A DNA stretch of 62,947 bases from UBA2882 sp964619485 (GTDB taxonomy: Bacteria; Bacillota; Clostridia; Lachnospirales; Lachnospiraceae): NCBI GenBank assembly GCA_964619485.1, contig CAZUCI010000006.1, positions 1 through 62,947 of the forward strand, in the 5' to 3' direction. The notes beneath the pieces were generated by a model. The model was not told where the DNA came from. It saw only the letters and a list, made by a program, of their open reading frames with translations, and searched no databases. The translations under genes were made by a program, and so were the position numbers. Shown piece by piece: positions 15,487 to 24,332 of this stretch. Positions within the stretch are counted from its first letter, which is position 1. The number at the start of each line of letters is the position of its first letter.

Positions 15487-16719
15487 ATGTATGATGTCTG
15501 TATCGTTGGTGCAGGTGCATCCGGTATTATGGCTGCTATCGCTGCGGCAGAAGAAGGCGCGCGGGTTGTTTTAGTGGAGCATATGGATCGAATTGGCAAA
15601 AAAATTCTTTTGACCGGGAATGGAAAATGCAACCTGACAAATAAAAATATGACTGCTGAAAGTTATCATGGAGACCAGGCCTTTGTTGCCAGCGTTTTGC
15701 AGCAGTTTTCCACGCAGGAGCTATGTATATGGCTTGAAAAGCATGGAATAAAGCTGGTGTCAAAAAGAGATGGCTACATTTATCCGGTCACTGAGGCGGC
15801 GGCCTCTGTTGTGAAGGTTTTGCTGCGTGAGTGCAGGCGTCTTTCCATACATATTGAATATGAGTTTCATGTGACAGATATTTCTTCAATCCGGGGTGGG
15901 TTTCAAATTCTAGATGATCAGTCCGGAGAATTGAAAGCAAAAAAAGTGATTCTGGCCTGTGGAGGAAAATCTTTTCCCAAAACCGGTTCAGATGGAAGTG
16001 GTTATCAGCTTTTAAAAAAAACAGGCATAAGACAAAGCCGCATCTATCCAAGTCTGACGGCAATCGTATCAAATCTTTCAGATTTGAAGGTGATTTCCGG
16101 ATTGCGTACAGATGCAAAAATCCAGCTCTTTTGTGACAATCAGATGCTTTGTCAGGAGATGGGGCAGGTTCAGTTTACGGATTATGGATTGAGCGGGATA
16201 CCGGTTTTTCAAATCAGCCGTTTTGTTCCGGAATTATTAGATAAGAAAAAGCAGCTAAAGCTGAGGGTTCTGCTTTTCCCTGATGAGACTGAATCGGAGA
16301 AATGTGAACGTGTAAAGCAGCTGATGACTCAATATCATGATTATGCGCTGGAGGAGGTCCTTGCCGGCGTTTATCCAAAGAGATGGATCGATTATTTTGT
16401 TAAGACCTGGAAGCTTTCCAAATTTCTTTCTGTGGCAGAGCTGCCAAAACCTATCAGAGAAAAGCTGGCTGTGCAGATTCAGTATCTCGATTATCCTGTT
16501 TGTGGATATAAGGGCTTTGATTTTTGCCAGGTCTGCAGCGGCGGAGCAAAAACGGATCATTTTGACAGAAATCTGCAATGCATGGAGCAAAAGGGAATCT
16601 ATGTGGTTGGTGAACTGCTGGATGTGGATGGTCTATGCGGTGGATATAACCTTCAGTGGGCATTTTCCACAGGATTTATAGCCGGAAGACATGCGGCGAA
16701 AGAGGCAAAAGATGATTAA
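15487..16719 (+). CDS. HI0933/BaiN-type NAD(P)/FAD-dependent oxidoreductase
   Basis: A 410-residue flavoprotein of the HI0933 family (also labelled aminoacetone oxidase family or BaiN-like). The N-terminal dinucleotide motif is VGAGASGIMAAIAAAEEGA (7-25), then the family mark GKKILLTGNGKCNLTN (38-53), and the C-terminal FAD contact CGGYNLQWAFSTG (about 383-395). Physiological substrate is not known for most members; some reduce bile-acid intermediates, which should not be assumed here. The start has GGAGGAAGAA upstream. The end overlaps the next flavoprotein by 8 bases, so the two are translationally coupled. Confidence 0.87.
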   Translation: MYDVCIVGAGASGIMAAIAAAEEGARVVLVEHMDRIGKKILLTGNGKCNLTNKNMTAESYHGDQAFVASVLQQFSTQELCIWLEKHGIKLVSKRDGYIYPVTEAAASVVKVLLRECRRLSIHIEYEFHVTDISSIRGGFQILDDQSGELKAKKVILACGGKSFPKTGSDGSGYQLLKKTGIRQSRIYPSLTAIVSNLSDLKVISGLRTDAKIQLFCDNQMLCQEMGQVQFTDYGLSGIPVFQISRFVPELLDKKKQLKLRVLLFPDETESEKCERVKQLMTQYHDYALEEVLAGVYPKRWIDYFVKTWKLSKFLSVAELPKPIREKLAVQIQYLDYPVCGYKGFDFCQVCSGGAKTDHFDRNLQCMEQKGIYVVGELLDVDGLCGGYNLQWAFSTGFIAGRHAAKEAKDD

Positions 16720-18310
16720 ATGGACACAGATTAAAATGAAGCCGGGGTATAAACCGGTTGATATAGAGCGAAAAATTGAAGCAGCTTTTCACCTGGAGAA
16801 AAAAGACTATTCCAACATCGAAATTTTGAGAGAATCCATTGATGCAAGGAAAAAGCCGTTGATTTTTTATACTCTTTCGGCGGCTTTTGAGGTGGAGGAT
16901 GAACAGGGATTCCTCAACAGGTGGAAAAAAAATAAAGACATATCTGCGTATGAAAGGAAAACATTTATCCTTCCCAAAATAACAACAATTCCATCCAAAA
17001 GAGTTGTTGTCATTGGAGCGGGACCGGCCGGGTTATTTAGCTGCTATTATCTTGCGAAGGCAGGGTTAAAGCCGTTGCTTATTGAGCGCGGAAGTGATGT
17101 TGACAGGCGAAAAGCGGATGTGGAAAAATTTTGGAGAGACGGTGTGCTGAACCCGGAATCCAATGTTCAGTTTGGAGAGGGCGGAGCCGGAACATTCTCG
17201 GATGGAAAGCTCAATACGCTCAACAAGGATCCCTTTGGCTATCAGCAGGAGGTTCTTCGTTTATTTGTCAGGATGGGGGCAAAGCCGTCGATACAGTATG
17301 AACAGCTTCCTCATGTTGGGACAGATATCCTTTCAAAAATTGTGAAGAATATACGTTGTGAAATTGAAAAAATGGGTGGCGAGGTTTATTTTGATACAAA
17401 GGTCACTGATTTTCAGGTTTCTGATGGGAAAATAGATAAGCTGAGGCTGGAGGGAGTTCATGATGGATGGATGCCGGTTTCAACGGTCGTTCTTGCCATT
17501 GGTCATTCAGCAAGAGATACCTTTGAGCTGTTGGAACAGAGACACTTTTCCATGGAAGCAAAGGAATTTGCTGTTGGATATCGTGTTATGCATGAGCAGA
17601 AATTTATTTCAGAGAGTCAGTATGGGGCACAAAATGTTGATAAAATGCCGCCATCGCCCTATAAGCTCACTGCGACTGCCAAAAATGGCAGAGGTGTATA
17701 CAGCTTTTGTATGTGTCCGGGAGGATATGTTGTGAATTCCTCTTCCCAGGAGGGACGCCTGTGTATCAACGGAATGAGCTACAGCAAGCGTGACGGTGTG
17801 AACGCAAACAGTGCCATTATCATATCTGTCAACAAGAATGATTTTCCTGACAGGGGTGCCTTATCCGGTATGTATTTTCAACAGGAGCTGGAGGAACGGG
17901 CTTTTTCACTTGCAAATGGAAACATACCACTTCAGCGTCTCGAGGATTATCAGAAAAATCAGGCAAGCACTGCCTGTGGAAAAATTGTACCGGCATGTAA
18001 GGGTACGACTTCCTATACGAATCTGAGGGGGCTGCTTCCAGAGGCATTGGAGGAAGCATTTTTGGATGGCATGGCACAGTTTGAGAGAAAAATTCCGGGA
18101 TTTTGCGGAAAGGATACGTTGGTAGCGGCCTTGGAAGGCCGTACTTCTTCGCCAATTCGAATTCACAGAGATGAGAAGCTGATGGCTGTCGGAATACAGG
18201 GAATTTATCCCTGTGGTGAAGGTGCAGGATATGCTGGCGGTATTACTTCTGCGGCAATGGATGGAATCAAAGTAGCAATGGCTGTTTTAAGGTCATTGGG
18301 GGGAGAATAA
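16712..18310 (+). CDS. Uncharacterised FAD-dependent dehydrogenase (COG2509 type)
   Basis: A 532-residue flavoprotein. An N-terminal 90-residue domain (ribosomal-S6-like alpha/beta) precedes the FAD motif VVVIGAGPAGLFSCYYLA at about residue 100; NVQFGEGGAGTFSDGKLNT follows near 150, and the C-terminal CGEGAGYAGGITSAAMDG holds the flavin. This pattern is that of the COG2509 dehydrogenases, common in Clostridia and without a known substrate. ATG 16712 is used because AGAGG lies 7 bases before it; an in-frame ATG at 16691 lacks a site. It is sandwiched between another flavoprotein and proB. Confidence 0.85.
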   Translation: MIKWTQIKMKPGYKPVDIERKIEAAFHLEKKDYSNIEILRESIDARKKPLIFYTLSAAFEVEDEQGFLNRWKKNKDISAYERKTFILPKITTIPSKRVVVIGAGPAGLFSCYYLAKAGLKPLLIERGSDVDRRKADVEKFWRDGVLNPESNVQFGEGGAGTFSDGKLNTLNKDPFGYQQEVLRLFVRMGAKPSIQYEQLPHVGTDILSKIVKNIRCEIEKMGGEVYFDTKVTDFQVSDGKIDKLRLEGVHDGWMPVSTVVLAIGHSARDTFELLEQRHFSMEAKEFAVGYRVMHEQKFISESQYGAQNVDKMPPSPYKLTATAKNGRGVYSFCMCPGGYVVNSSSQEGRLCINGMSYSKRDGVNANSAIIISVNKNDFPDRGALSGMYFQQELEERAFSLANGNIPLQRLEDYQKNQASTACGKIVPACKGTTSYTNLRGLLPEALEEAFLDGMAQFERKIPGFCGKDTLVAALEGRTSSPIRIHRDEKLMAVGIQGIYPCGEGAGYAGGITSAAMDGIKVAMAVLRSLGGE

Positions 18311-18311
18311 A

Positions 18312-19166
18312 ATGAATCTGCGAGAGAAAGTAAAGGATAAAAAAAGAATTGTTGTTAAAATCGGATCGTCTTCCTTACAGCACAGGGAAACAGGAGATCT
18401 GGATTATATTAAACTGGAGGTTCTGGTTCGTGAGCTTTGTAATCTGAGAAATCAGGGCAAGGATGTGGTTCTGGTTACCTCCGGTGCTATTGCTGTGGGA
18501 AAAAAAGCTGTTTATCTTCCCAAGGAGGATAATCCAATTGCAGTGAAGCAGGCATGTGCTGCCATTGGCCAAGCAAGATTGATGATGACCTATCAGAAAA
18601 TCTTTTCAGAGTATAATCAGGTTGCTGCGCAGGTTTTGATGACAAAAAATACAATTGTTGATCCGCTGAACCGTTTTAATGCACATAACACCTTTTCTGA
18701 GCTGTTGAAGCTGGGGGTTATACCAATTGTAAATGAAAATGATACAGTTGCCACCTATGAAATTCAATTTGGAGACAATGACACGCTTTCTGCAATTGTT
18801 GCTGCTTTAATAGATGCGGACCTTCTGATTCTGCTGTCGGATATTGATGGTCTGTATACAGATGACCCAAATAAAAATCCAGATGCAGAGTTTATCAGCA
18901 CGGTTGAGGAATTGACGGATGAGTTGATGCAGATGGGGAAGGCTTCCACTGGAAGTAATGTGGGAACCGGAGGAATGAATACCAAGCTTCAGGCAGCTAA
19001 AATTGCTACCAGTGCCGGTGCAGACATGATTATTGCCAATGCGGCAGATGTTAGAATTTTACATAGAATTATGGATGGACGGGAATACGGAACCATATTT
19101 AAAGCCAACAGGGATGATAATTTTTATCTGGCAGATTATGTTTCCAATATGCATAAAGAGGAGTAA
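18312..19166 (+). CDS. proB: Glutamate 5-kinase
   Basis: First step of proline synthesis: ATP phosphorylates glutamate to glutamyl-5-phosphate. The 284-residue protein has the amino-acid-kinase fold with VVKIGSSSL at the start, VTSGAIAVG, the glutamate-binding VNENDTVA, and GTGGMNTKLQAA near 215. The C-terminal PUA domain of the Escherichia coli enzyme is absent, as in other short Gram-positive forms, so this is not a truncation. The ribosome binding site is GGGGGAG. It is split from proA by a DUF896 gene and a cyclo-ligase gene. Confidence 0.95.
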   Translation: MNLREKVKDKKRIVVKIGSSSLQHRETGDLDYIKLEVLVRELCNLRNQGKDVVLVTSGAIAVGKKAVYLPKEDNPIAVKQACAAIGQARLMMTYQKIFSEYNQVAAQVLMTKNTIVDPLNRFNAHNTFSELLKLGVIPIVNENDTVATYEIQFGDNDTLSAIVAALIDADLLILLSDIDGLYTDDPNKNPDAEFISTVEELTDELMQMGKASTGSNVGTGGMNTKLQAAKIATSAGADMIIANAADVRILHRIMDGREYGTIFKANRDDNFYLADYVSNMHKEE

Positions 19167-19172
19167 AAGCTT

Positions 19173-19394
19173 ATGGCTGAATTAAATGTTGCAAGAATCA
19201 ACGAGTTATATCATAAGTCACAGAAGGAAGGGTTAACTCCGGCTGAAAAAGAGGAGCAGGCGCTTCTTCGGAAAACCTATGTTGAAAATGTAAAAAAGAA
19301 TTTAAAAACCCAGCTTAATCAGATTAATATTCAGGAAACAGATGGAAGCGTGACGAATCTCGGAGAGAAATTTGGTAATAAAAAAGGAAATTAA
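19173..19394 (+). CDS. DUF896 (YnzC-like) small protein
   Basis: A 73-residue helical protein of the DUF896 family, which in Bacillus includes YnzC. The family core NELYHKSQKEGLTPAEKEEQ (about 10-29) forms a two-helix hairpin, and LRKTYVENVKKNLKTQL follows. The function is unknown. The start has AGGAGTAAAAGCTT before ATG. It lies in the proline operon between proB and the cyclo-ligase gene. Confidence 0.87.
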   Translation: MAELNVARINELYHKSQKEGLTPAEKEEQALLRKTYVENVKKNLKTQLNQINIQETDGSVTNLGEKFGNKKGN

Positions 19395-19395
19395 G

Positions 19396-19968
19396 ATGGA
19401 TAAAAAAGCGTTACGCAGGCAAATGCTGCAGAGACGAGGGCTGCTGCCTGAAGAAGAGAGATTACAGCTTAGCCATAGAATTGCGAAAATGGTGGAACAG
19501 CATCCGGATTTTATTTTGGCAGACACTGTTCTGGTTTTTGTGGGATATGCTTCTGAGGTGTGCACCGATGAAATGATACGAAACAGCCTTGCTGTAAACA
19601 AGAAGGTTTATGTGCCCAAGGTTATGGGAACTGCTATGGATTTCTTTCGAATTCATGGGCTTGATGACTGTGAAGCCGGATTTCGGGGGATTTTAGAACC
19701 AAAAACCACAAAAGAACCTTATGTGAAACAGCCAGGAGAAAAAGCGTTGATGCTTTTACCGGGGCTTGCCTTTGATGAGGCTGGTCACAGACTTGGCTAT
19801 GGCGGTGGTTTTTATGACCGGTATCTCATGGAGCATCACGACATTGTGAAAATGGGAATTGGCTTTGAGTTTCAAATGACTAAGTATGTTCCCACAGATA
19901 AATTTGATCAGGTATTGGACTTTTTTGTTTCTGAAAAAAAGGTTCGCCATATGGAGAAAGGAAAATAG
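19396..19968 (+). CDS. 5-formyltetrahydrofolate cyclo-ligase
   Basis: Uses ATP to turn 5-formyltetrahydrofolate into 5,10-methenyltetrahydrofolate, recovering folate in the cytosol. The 190-residue protein begins with KKALRRQMLQRR, carries the FVGYASEV strand, and ends with the ATP-binding signature LLPGLAFDEAGHRLGYGGGF (about 117-136). ATG 19396 follows AAGGAAATTAAG; an earlier in-frame start at 19372 would run through the DUF896 gene end. It abuts proA with a 2-base gap. Confidence 0.92.
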   Translation: MDKKALRRQMLQRRGLLPEEERLQLSHRIAKMVEQHPDFILADTVLVFVGYASEVCTDEMIRNSLAVNKKVYVPKVMGTAMDFFRIHGLDDCEAGFRGILEPKTTKEPYVKQPGEKALMLLPGLAFDEAGHRLGYGGGFYDRYLMEHHDIVKMGIGFEFQMTKYVPTDKFDQVLDFFVSEKKVRHMEKGK

Positions 19969-19970
19969 TG

Positions 19971-21215
19971 ATGGATTTAGTGGAATTGGGTAAAAAGGCT
20001 GTCAATGCCAAATATGAGCTGCAGCTTCTTAAGACAGAGAAAAAGAATCAGGTGCTTCTTCAGGTGGCACAGGCCTTTTACAATGATAAAGATATCCTGA
20101 TAGCGGAAAATAAAAGGGACATTGCAATTGCAAAGGAAAAGGGAATGGCAGAGGGTCTGCTTGACAGACTGACGCTGAATGAGGCAAGAATTGAAGCAAT
20201 GTCGGAGGGATTAAGGCAGTTAAGTGTGCTTCCAGACCCAATTGGAGAGGTTATGGAGGCTTTTGAACGCCCAAATGGACTTAAAATTTCCAAGGTTCGA
20301 GTTCCTTTGGGAGTCATTGGCATTATCTACGAATCCAGACCAAATGTCACCGCTGATGCATTTGGATTGTGCTTCAAATCTGGTAATGCAGTGATTTTAA
20401 AGGGCGGCTCGGATGCTGTTTACAGCAACATTGCCATTACAAAGTCCATACAAAGGGCTTTGAAGCATTGCGGTGTCACAGAGGATGCAATACTTTTAAT
20501 AACAGATACAGACAGAGAGACTACCAGACAGTTTATGAAGATGAATCAGTATGTTGATGTTTTAATTCCCAGAGGCAGCGCAGGACTGATCCGGACCGTC
20601 GTTAATGAAAGTACGATTCCTGTCATAGAAACAGGCAGTGGAAACTGTCATATTTATGTGGATGAATTTGCGGATATCGCCAAGGCTGTTCCGATTATTA
20701 TTAATGCAAAAACCCAGAGGATTGGTGTATGCAATGCCTGCGAGTCCCTTGTCATACATGAAAAGGTCCGGGAAAGGTTACTGCCACAGCTTGGCGCTGC
20801 CTTAAAAGAGCATGCTGTACAAATTCGTGCGGATGAAAAATGCCGGGAGTACATTGCGGATGCGGTGGCTGCAACAGAGGAAGATTATGGGACAGAATAT
20901 CTTGACTACATTATTTCCATGAAAACAGTTAAGTCTGTGGAAGAGGCAATAGGTCATATCAATCGTTTTAATACCAGACATTCCGAATGTATTATTACGG
21001 AAAATAAAGAAAATGCAGAGAAGTTTTTATGTGGAATTGATTCTGCATGTGTGTATGTGAATGCATCCACCCGTTTTACAGATGGTTTTGAATTTGGGTT
21101 TGGTGCTGAAATAGGAATCAGCACACAGAAGCTTCATGCCAGAGGACCAATGGGGCTTAAGGAGCTGACCTCCTATCAATACCGTATCATAGGTGACGGA
21201 CAGATACGTGATTGA
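19971..21215 (+). CDS. proA: Gamma-glutamyl phosphate reductase
   Basis: Second step of proline synthesis: NADPH reduces glutamyl-5-phosphate to glutamate semialdehyde. The 414-residue aldehyde-dehydrogenase-fold protein has IYESRPNVTADAFGL, LKGGSDAVYSN, LIPRGSAGLIRTV, and the catalytic cysteine in RIGVCNACESLV. The ATG at 19971 lies after GGAGAAAGGA; the GTG just before it (19968) is also in frame. It forms the proline operon with proB, with two other genes between. Confidence 0.96.
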   Translation: MDLVELGKKAVNAKYELQLLKTEKKNQVLLQVAQAFYNDKDILIAENKRDIAIAKEKGMAEGLLDRLTLNEARIEAMSEGLRQLSVLPDPIGEVMEAFERPNGLKISKVRVPLGVIGIIYESRPNVTADAFGLCFKSGNAVILKGGSDAVYSNIAITKSIQRALKHCGVTEDAILLITDTDRETTRQFMKMNQYVDVLIPRGSAGLIRTVVNESTIPVIETGSGNCHIYVDEFADIAKAVPIIINAKTQRIGVCNACESLVIHEKVRERLLPQLGAALKEHAVQIRADEKCREYIADAVAATEEDYGTEYLDYIISMKTVKSVEEAIGHINRFNTRHSECIITENKENAEKFLCGIDSACVYVNASTRFTDGFEFGFGAEIGISTQKLHARGPMGLKELTSYQYRIIGDGQIRD

Positions 21216-21255
21216 TGAATGGTATGACAGATCAGTGAAACAGAAAGGAATGTAT

Positions 21256-22650
21256 ATGGACGAATCACAATTACAACAGGAATACATAGCAAAGGCAAAA
21301 GCAATTCTTCAGAAGAAGGAAAAGGAGTTGGGACGTAAACTGACCTGCTGCGTGACGACCTTCGGGTGCCAGATGAATGCAAGAGATTCAGAAAAGCTTT
21401 CGGGTATTTTAAAGGAAGTTGGTTATGAAGAAATTGAAAGTGAAAAGGCAGATCTGGTTATTTATAACACCTGCACAGTCCGTGATAATGCAAACCAGCG
21501 AGTATATGGCAGACTGGGAGCACTAAATGGCTATAAACATAAAAATCCAAATATGAGAATCTGTCTTTGCGGCTGCATGATGCAGGAAAATGCTGTTATA
21601 GAAAAAATCAGAAAAAGCTACAGCTTTGTAGATTTGATTTTTGGAACTCATAATATTTTTAAATTTGCACAGCTTCTGGTTCAGATGTATGAGTCGAAGC
21701 AAATGGTGGTTGATATCTGGAAGGATACGGACAAAATTGTGGAGGATCTTCCGGTTGAGCGTAAGTATAAGTTTAAATCCGGTATCAATATCATGTTTGG
21801 CTGTAATAATTTTTGCAGCTATTGTATAGTGCCTTATGTCAGAGGAAGAGAGCGGAGCCGTAAGCCGGAGGAAATTATCAGAGAAATCGAAGGTCTGGTT
21901 GCCGATGGCGTGGTGGAAATCATGCTTTTGGGACAGAATGTAAATTCCTATGGCAAAAATCTGGAGGAAGACATTACCTTCGCACAGCTGCTACAGAGAA
22001 TAGAACATATAGACGGTTTATTACGTATACGTTTTATGACCAGCCATCCCAAGGATTTATCTGACGAATTGATTGAGGTTATGAAGCATTCAACTAAAAT
22101 CTGTCGTCATCTACACCTGCCTTTGCAATCCGGTTCCACACGGATTTTAAAAGATATGAATCGCCGCTACACAAAGGAACAATATCTGGAGCTTGCTCTG
22201 AAGATCAGAAAAGAAATTCCGGATATTTCCATTACAACGGATATCATTGTTGGTTTTCCGGGTGAGACAATGGAAGATATTGACGAGACGATCGATGTTA
22301 TCAAAAAGGTTCAATATGACAACGCATTTACGTTCCAGTATTCTAAACGTACAGGAACACCGGCTGCTGCCATGGAGAATCAGGTTCCAAAGAAGCAGGT
22401 TACAGAGGGCTTTGACAGGGTGCTGGCAGTGGTACAGGAAACAGCCAGAGAGCGTTCAAAATTGTTAGAGGGGTTGACAATGGATGCACTCGTTGAAGAG
22501 GAGAATGAACAGACACAGGGGTATGTGACAGGTCGCTTAAGTAATAATACCATTGTGCATTTTCAGGGCGAGAAGGATTTGATTGGAAAGATTGTTCCGG
22601 TATACTTAAAAGAATGTAAGGGATTTTACTATCTGGGGGAAAAAAGATAA
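21256..22650 (+). CDS. miaB: tRNA-2-methylthio-N6-dimethylallyladenosine synthase MiaB
   Basis: A radical-SAM methylthiotransferase that converts i6A37 of tRNA to ms2i6A37. Of 464 residues, the N-terminal domain binds one iron-sulfur cluster through three Cys (TFGCQMN, NTCTVR, CGCM), the radical-SAM motif is CNNFCSYCIVPYVRGRERSR, and the C-terminal TRAM domain starts near 400. ATG 21256 is best placed after GAAAGGA; ATG 21250 is too near. It acts after MiaA, which is coded 7.7 kb downstream in the same gene series. Confidence 0.96.
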   Translation: MDESQLQQEYIAKAKAILQKKEKELGRKLTCCVTTFGCQMNARDSEKLSGILKEVGYEEIESEKADLVIYNTCTVRDNANQRVYGRLGALNGYKHKNPNMRICLCGCMMQENAVIEKIRKSYSFVDLIFGTHNIFKFAQLLVQMYESKQMVVDIWKDTDKIVEDLPVERKYKFKSGINIMFGCNNFCSYCIVPYVRGRERSRKPEEIIREIEGLVADGVVEIMLLGQNVNSYGKNLEEDITFAQLLQRIEHIDGLLRIRFMTSHPKDLSDELIEVMKHSTKICRHLHLPLQSGSTRILKDMNRRYTKEQYLELALKIRKEIPDISITTDIIVGFPGETMEDIDETIDVIKKVQYDNAFTFQYSKRTGTPAAAMENQVPKKQVTEGFDRVLAVVQETARERSKLLEGLTMDALVEEENEQTQGYVTGRLSNNTIVHFQGEKDLIGKIVPVYLKECKGFYYLGEKR

Positions 22651-22677
22651 TATTTTTTTGAATTCTTGGAGGATAAA

Positions 22678-24321
22678 ATGGAAAAATTAAAACCAAAATT
22701 GTTTTCTGTCATGAAAACATACACAAAAGAACAGTTTATAAAGGATGTCATTGCAGGCATTATCGTAGCAATTATTGCGTTACCATTGTCGATTGCCCTG
22801 GCGCTTGCCAGTGGTGTAACACCTGAAATCGGCTTGTACACAGCGATTACAGCTGGCTTTGTCATTTCCTTTCTCGGCGGTTCCAGAGTACAGATTGCAG
22901 GTCCAACGGCCGCTTTTGCCACGATCGTTGCAGGTATTGTTGCAAAAAACGGGATGGACGGACTGATTGTCGCCACAATGTTAGCTGGCGTAATCCTGAT
23001 TATCATGGGCTTTCTAAGACTTGGAAGTTTGATAAAATTTATCCCATATACAATTACCACTGGATTTACAGCAGGAATTGCTGTTACAATTTTAATTGGT
23101 CAGTTAAAGGATTTTCTTGGGCTTACCATTGTGTCAGAGGAACCCTTAATTGAAACAACTGATAAGTTGAAAGCGGTAGTTACCTTTATCAATACCATAA
23201 ACTGGCAGGCGGTGCTTGTGGGTGTTGTCTGTCTGGCTATTTTAATCATTATGCCTTATATCAGTAAAAAGATTCCGGGCTCCTTAATAGCAGTTCTGGC
23301 CGGTATTTTTATGGTAAAAGGCTTACATATGGATGTGAATACCATTGGTGATCTGTATACAATCTCCAATAAATTACCGGTACCCCATATCCCTGACTTT
23401 TCCTTTGCCATGATCAGAAATGTTTTTTCTGATGCATTTACCATCGCAATCCTGGCGGCAATTGAGTCATTGTTGTCCTGTGTTGTTGCAGACAGTATGG
23501 TAAACAGCCAGCATCGTTCCAATATGGAATTGATCGCACAGGGCGCTGGAAATATTACCTCTGCTCTTTTTGGTGGAATTCCGGCAACGGGTGCCATTGC
23601 AAGAACAGCTGCCAATATCAAAAATGGTGGACGTACTCCCATTGCAGGTATGGTTCATTCCGTCACATTGTTACTTATTTTAGTTGTATTGATGCCATAT
23701 GCTGCATTGATTCCCATGCCGACCATTGCGGCAATCTTATTTATGGTTGCCTATAATATGAGCGAGTGGAGGGAGTTTCTCACCCTTTGCAAAACCGCTC
23801 CAAAAAGTGATATTATTGTATTGGTACTGACCTTTATTCTTACTGTTGTATTTGATCTTGTTGTTGCAATCGAAGTGGGAATGCTTTTTGCAGCAATGCT
23901 TTTCATGAAGCGTATGAGTGAGGAAACGGAGATTGAGGGCTGGACCTATGTTGATGATGATGACGATCCGGACTTTCTGTCACTTCGACATGTACCGGGA
24001 CATACCCTTGTCTATGAAATCAGTGGACCAATGTTCTTTGGTGCTGCAGATAAAATATTAAAAATTTCTCTTTCAGAGGATACCAATTGTCTGATTTTGA
24101 GAATGCGTAGTGTAAACGCTATTGATGCAACTGCAATGCATGCATTGGAGCGGTTAAAGGCAAAATGTGATAAAAAGAACATTAATTTGATTTTATCCCA
24201 CATTAATGAACAGCCCATGCGTATCATGGAAAAAGCAGGATTTACTGATATTATTGGAAAAGAAAATGTCTGTGCCCATATTGATGATGCACTTCTTCGG
24301 GCAGAGGAAATTAACAAATAA
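22678..24321 (+). CDS. SulP family inorganic anion transporter
   Basis: A 547-residue SLC26/SulP transporter. The N-terminal half has about ten to twelve membrane segments, with the family marks VAIIALPLSIALALASG (near 33) and QIAGPTAAFATIV; the C-terminal 110 residues form a STAS domain ending near CAHIDDALLRAEE. Members carry sulfate, bicarbonate or organic acids; the substrate cannot be told here. Acidic residues YVDDDDDPDF link the two parts. The start has GGAGG. It sits between miaB and mutS, a place where these genes are more often adjacent. Confidence 0.9.
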   Translation: MEKLKPKLFSVMKTYTKEQFIKDVIAGIIVAIIALPLSIALALASGVTPEIGLYTAITAGFVISFLGGSRVQIAGPTAAFATIVAGIVAKNGMDGLIVATMLAGVILIIMGFLRLGSLIKFIPYTITTGFTAGIAVTILIGQLKDFLGLTIVSEEPLIETTDKLKAVVTFINTINWQAVLVGVVCLAILIIMPYISKKIPGSLIAVLAGIFMVKGLHMDVNTIGDLYTISNKLPVPHIPDFSFAMIRNVFSDAFTIAILAAIESLLSCVVADSMVNSQHRSNMELIAQGAGNITSALFGGIPATGAIARTAANIKNGGRTPIAGMVHSVTLLLILVVLMPYAALIPMPTIAAILFMVAYNMSEWREFLTLCKTAPKSDIIVLVLTFILTVVFDLVVAIEVGMLFAAMLFMKRMSEETEIEGWTYVDDDDDPDFLSLRHVPGHTLVYEISGPMFFGAADKILKISLSEDTNCLILRMRSVNAIDATAMHALERLKAKCDKKNINLILSHINEQPMRIMEKAGFTDIIGKENVCAHIDDALLRAEEINK

Positions 24322-24332
24322 GAGGTAAATTA

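Noticed and set aside
18312..19166. proB looks truncated at the C-terminus.
   Set aside because: Short forms without PUA are regular in Firmicutes and the kinase domain is complete.
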